Assembly (NCBI GenBank): GCA_024683255.1
Contig: JAIKYL010000093.1
Span: forward strand, 1-8,887
Origin: Bacteroidales bacterium
Lineage (GTDB): Bacteria; Bacteroidota; Bacteroidia; Bacteroidales; UBA932
Reading direction: 5' to 3'
Length of the DNA: 8,887 nucleotides
A program made the translations under genes and the position numbers. The notes beneath the pieces were generated by a model. It saw only the letters and a program-made list of their open reading frames with translations. It searched no databases and was not told the origin of the DNA. Below are positions 6,109 through 8,887 of the stretch, piece by piece. Every line of letters begins with the position of its first letter. Position 1 is the stretch's first letter.

Positions 6109-8887
6109 ATGCCTGCTTTTAATAATAAAGAGAACAAGGTAAAGAGCAATTTCTCCCGCATCTCCATTTCGCTCGCTTCTCCGGAAGACATCACCGAGCG
6201 TTCCTGCGGCGAGGTCCTGAAGCCGGAAACGGTTAACTACAGGACCTACAAGCCGGAGCGTGAGGGTCTGTTCTGCGAGAAGATCTTCGGTCCCACCAAG
6301 GACTACGAGTGCTACTGCGGCAAGTACAAGAGAATCCGCTATCGTGGTATCGTGTGCGACCGCTGCGGCGTGGAAGTGACGGAGAAGAAGGTTCGCCGCG
6401 AACGGATGGGTCACATTACCCTCACCGTTCCGGTGGCCCATATCTGGTACTTCAAGAGCGCTCCCAACAAGATCAGCGCTCTGCTGGGCATCCCTTCCAA
6501 GCGTCTGGAGTCCGTGATTTACTACGAGAAGTATATCGTGGTGAACCCCGGCCTGCTGGGCAGCGAAGAGGTACCCGAGGAACTGCGTCTCCAGAAGATG
6601 GACCTGCTGTCCGAGGACGAGTATTTCACCGCTCAGGAACGCCTTTGGGAACTCCGGAAGAAGAAGGAGGAAGAAGGCACCTGGGAGGAGAGCATGAACT
6701 TTGTGGCCAAGATGGGTGCCGAAGGCATCTACGACCTCCTGAAGGAGATTGATGTGGACGTGCTGGGCCGGGAGCTTCGTCATGCCATGCGGAACGAAGG
6801 TTCCCAGCAGCGCAAGACCGAACTCCTCAAGCGCCTTTCCGTGGTGAAGTGGTTCCAGGAGTCCAAGGACGTGAACCGTCCGGAATGGATGATCATGAAG
6901 GTGATTCCCGTCACCCCTCCGGATCTGCGTCCGCTGGTTCCGCTGGATGGCGGCCGATTCGCCACCAGTGACCTCAACGACTTGTACCGCCGCGTGATCA
7001 TCCGCAACAACCGCCTCAAGAAACTCATTGAGATCCAGGCTCCGGAAGTGATTCTGCGCAACGAGAAGCGCATGCTCCAGGAAGCTGTGGACAGCCTCTT
7101 CGACAACTCCAAGAAGTCGTCGGCCGTCAAGAGCGAGAGCAACCGCGCCCTCAAGTCCCTGTCGGATTCCCTCAAGGGTAAGCAGGGCCGATTCCGCCAG
7201 AACCTCCTGGGTAAGCGTGTGGACTACAGCGCCCGTTCGGTTATCGTCGTGGGTCCGGAACTCAACATGCACGAGTGCGGTCTGCCCAAATTCATGGCTG
7301 CAGAGCTTTACAAGCCTTTCGTGATCCGCAAGCTCATCGAGCGCGGCATCGTGAAGACGGTAAAATCGGCCAAGAAGATTGTGGACCGCAGGGATCCCGT
7401 CATCTGGGACATCCTGGAGAACGTGATGAAGGGTCATCCGGTGCTCCTGAACCGTGCACCTACCCTGCACCGTCTGGGTATCCAGGCCTTCCAGCCCCGT
7501 ATGATCGAGGGTAAGGCCATCCAGCTGCATCCGCTTGCCTGTACGGCCTTCAACGCCGACTTCGACGGTGACCAGATGGCCATCCATCTGCCGCTGGGCA
7601 ACGCCGCCATCATGGAGGCACAGCTCCTGATGCTGGGCTCCCACAACATCCTGAACCCGGCCAACGGTTCTCCTATTACCGTGCCGTCCCAGGATATGGT
7701 GCTGGGTCTGTACTACATTACCAAGGAGCGTCCGGGCGCCAAGGGCGAGAACCTCAAGTTCTACGGTCCCGAGGAAGTGATCATTGCCTTTGACGAGAAG
7801 GTCATTGACATGCACGCCCCCATCCTGGTACGTCTGCCCAAGGACAAGCAGGACCTTTCCAAGGGTTATGAGATGGTGAAGACCACCGCCGGCCGTATCA
7901 TCGTGAACCAGTACATGCCGGACGAAGTGCCGTACGTGAACGAGGAACTGGGTAAGAAAGCTCTCAGAAGCGTCATTACCACGGTTATCAAGTCCACCGG
8001 TGTAACCCGTACCGCCCAGTTCCTGGACGATATCAAGAATCTGGGTTACGACCAGGCCTTCCGTGCCGGTATCTCCTTCAACCTGGGAGACGTGCTGGTG
8101 CCTGCGGAGAAGACTTCCCTCATCGAGAAGGGTTACAACGAGGTGGAAGCCATCAAGGCCAACTACGCCATGGGCTTCATCACCAACAACGAGCGTTACA
8201 ACAAGGTCATCGACCTGTGGACCTCCATCGACAACCAGCTCACCGGCATCGTGAAGAAGCAGATCTCTGCCGACCAGCAGGGCTTCAACCCGGTGTACAT
8301 GATGCTGGATTCCGGTGCCCGTGGTTCCACCCAGCAGATCAAGCAGCTGTGCGGTATGCGCGGCCTTATGGCAAAGCCCCAGAAGTCCGGTGCCGCCGGT
8401 AACGAAATCATCGAGAACCCCATCGTGTCCAACCTGAAGGAAGGCATGACGGTGCTTGAGTACTTCATCTCCACGCACGGTGCCCGTAAGGGTCTGGCCG
8501 ATACAGCCCTCAAGACGGCCGATGCAGGTTACCTCACCCGCCGTCTGGTGGACGTGTCCCACGACGTGATCATCACCGAGGAAGACTGCGGAACCCTCCG
8601 CGGCCTCATCGCCACCGCCATCAAGAACAAGGACGAAGTGGTGGAATCCCTGGGTGAGAGAATCCTGGGCCGTACCTCCGTGCACGACATCATCAACCCG
8701 CTCAACGGAGAGCTCATCATCGCAGCCGGCGAGGAAATCCGCGAGGATGTGGCCGCGCTCATCGACACGCTCCCCATCGAGCAGGTGGAAATCCGTTCCG
8801 TGCTCACCTGCGAATCCCGCAAGGGCGTTTGCGCCAAGTGCTACGGCCGCAATCTGGCCACTTCCCGCATGGTGGAAACCGGCGAGG
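6109..8887 (+). CDS. rpoC: DNA-directed RNA polymerase subunit beta' (5' part, runs off the window)
   Basis: RpoC carries the catalytic magnesium of RNA polymerase. The ATG at 6109 opens [20 protein letters not shown], and the frame stays open for 926 codons to the window edge with no stop, so the gene is partial at its 3' end. The N-terminal zinc site has Cys68, Cys70, Cys83 and Cys86. The clamp helices that bind sigma are about 286-333. Switch-2 region [20 protein letters not shown] is 357-376, and NRAPTLHR is 448-455. The catalytic NADFDGD is 482-488, with Asp484, Asp486 and Asp488. The bridge helix [20 protein letters not shown] lies at 789-808. The second zinc site has Cys827, Cys901, Cys908 and Cys911, with exactly the E. 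coli spacing. The window ends just before the trigger loop is expected. Residue 92 is Glu, where E. coli has Gln94. There is no Shine-Dalgarno sequence, only an A-rich leader in the 27-nt gap after rpoB, so the pair is co-transcribed. Confidence 0.99.
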   Translation, partial: MPAFNNKENKVKSNFSRISISLASPEDITERSCGEVLKPETVNYRTYKPEREGLFCEKIFGPTKDYECYCGKYKRIRYRGIVCDRCGVEVTEKKVRRERMGHITLTVPVAHIWYFKSAPNKISALLGIPSKRLESVIYYEKYIVVNPGLLGSEEVPEELRLQKMDLLSEDEYFTAQERLWELRKKKEEEGTWEESMNFVAKMGAEGIYDLLKEIDVDVLGRELRHAMRNEGSQQRKTELLKRLSVVKWFQESKDVNRPEWMIMKVIPVTPPDLRPLVPLDGGRFATSDLNDLYRRVIIRNNRLKKLIEIQAPEVILRNEKRMLQEAVDSLFDNSKKSSAVKSESNRALKSLSDSLKGKQGRFRQNLLGKRVDYSARSVIVVGPELNMHECGLPKFMAAELYKPFVIRKLIERGIVKTVKSAKKIVDRRDPVIWDILENVMKGHPVLLNRAPTLHRLGIQAFQPRMIEGKAIQLHPLACTAFNADFDGDQMAIHLPLGNAAIMEAQLLMLGSHNILNPANGSPITVPSQDMVLGLYYITKERPGAKGENLKFYGPEEVIIAFDEKVIDMHAPILVRLPKDKQDLSKGYEMVKTTAGRIIVNQYMPDEVPYVNEELGKKALRSVITTVIKSTGVTRTAQFLDDIKNLGYDQAFRAGISFNLGDVLVPAEKTSLIEKGYNEVEAIKANYAMGFITNNERYNKVIDLWTSIDNQLTGIVKKQISADQQGFNPVYMMLDSGARGSTQQIKQLCGMRGLMAKPQKSGAAGNEIIENPIVSNLKEGMTVLEYFISTHGARKGLADTALKTADAGYLTRRLVDVSHDVIITEEDCGTLRGLIATAIKNKDEVVESLGERILGRTSVHDIINPLNGELIIAAGEEIREDVAALIDTLPIEQVEIRSVLTCESRKGVCAKCYGRNLATSRMVETGE

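Noticed and set aside
6309..6752. 147-codon + strand frame inside the start of rpoC
   Set aside because: It lies wholly within rpoC, in another frame, and its translation is Arg/Gly-rich with no recognisable family. The rpoC frame holds all conserved motifs.
8700..8887. Truncated or broken rpoC because no stop codon appears
   Set aside because: The frame is intact and conserved up to the last base, with the second zinc site complete. The gene is cut by the window edge, not by mutation.

Overview
The window is one continuous stretch of a ribosomal-protein/RNA-polymerase operon, all on the + strand, in the order (nusG tail)-rplK-rplA-rplJ-rplL-rpoB-rpoC. The organism is very probably a member of the Bacteroidota, order Bacteroidales. 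The L11, L1, RpoB and RpoC proteins read like Bacteroides-type homologues throughout (for example RpoC residues 68-100 and the RpoB start and end). Most start codons follow A/T-rich leaders without a Shine-Dalgarno sequence, as is usual in that phylum. The coding sequence is GC-rich with strong preference for C- or G-ending codons, which would fit a high-GC Bacteroidales lineage such as a Rikenellaceae-like or uncultured gut group. I cannot name a genus from this alone.

Layout: bases 2-31 appear to be the last nine codons of nusG. Then come rplK (41-484), rplA (500-1198), rplJ (1218-1748) and rplL (1776-2156), separated by 15-27 nt. A 106-nt gap follows that holds a small hairpin and a textbook intrinsic terminator (12-bp perfect stem plus six T). 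rpoB (2263-6081) and rpoC (6109 to the window edge, cut just before the trigger loop) follow, 27 nt apart. Apart from the 106-nt gap there is essentially no non-coding space. I see no RNA genes, mobile elements, CRISPR arrays or large repeats.

How it works together: L11 and L1 build two flexible regions of the 50S subunit, and L10 with several L7/L12 dimers forms the stalk that recruits translation GTPases. RpoB and RpoC are the two large subunits that form the RNA polymerase active centre. The terminator between rplL and rpoB probably lets only part of the transcription continue into rpoBC, which fits the much higher demand for L7/L12 than for polymerase.

I do not see a novel system here; this is a conserved housekeeping region. 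The points most worth a second look are regulatory: the strong Shine-Dalgarno sequence in front of rplJ only, the rplL-rpoB terminator, and the absence of room for a classical L10 leader. In the polymerase itself, a glutamate sits at the RpoC position linked to fidaxomicin sensitivity.
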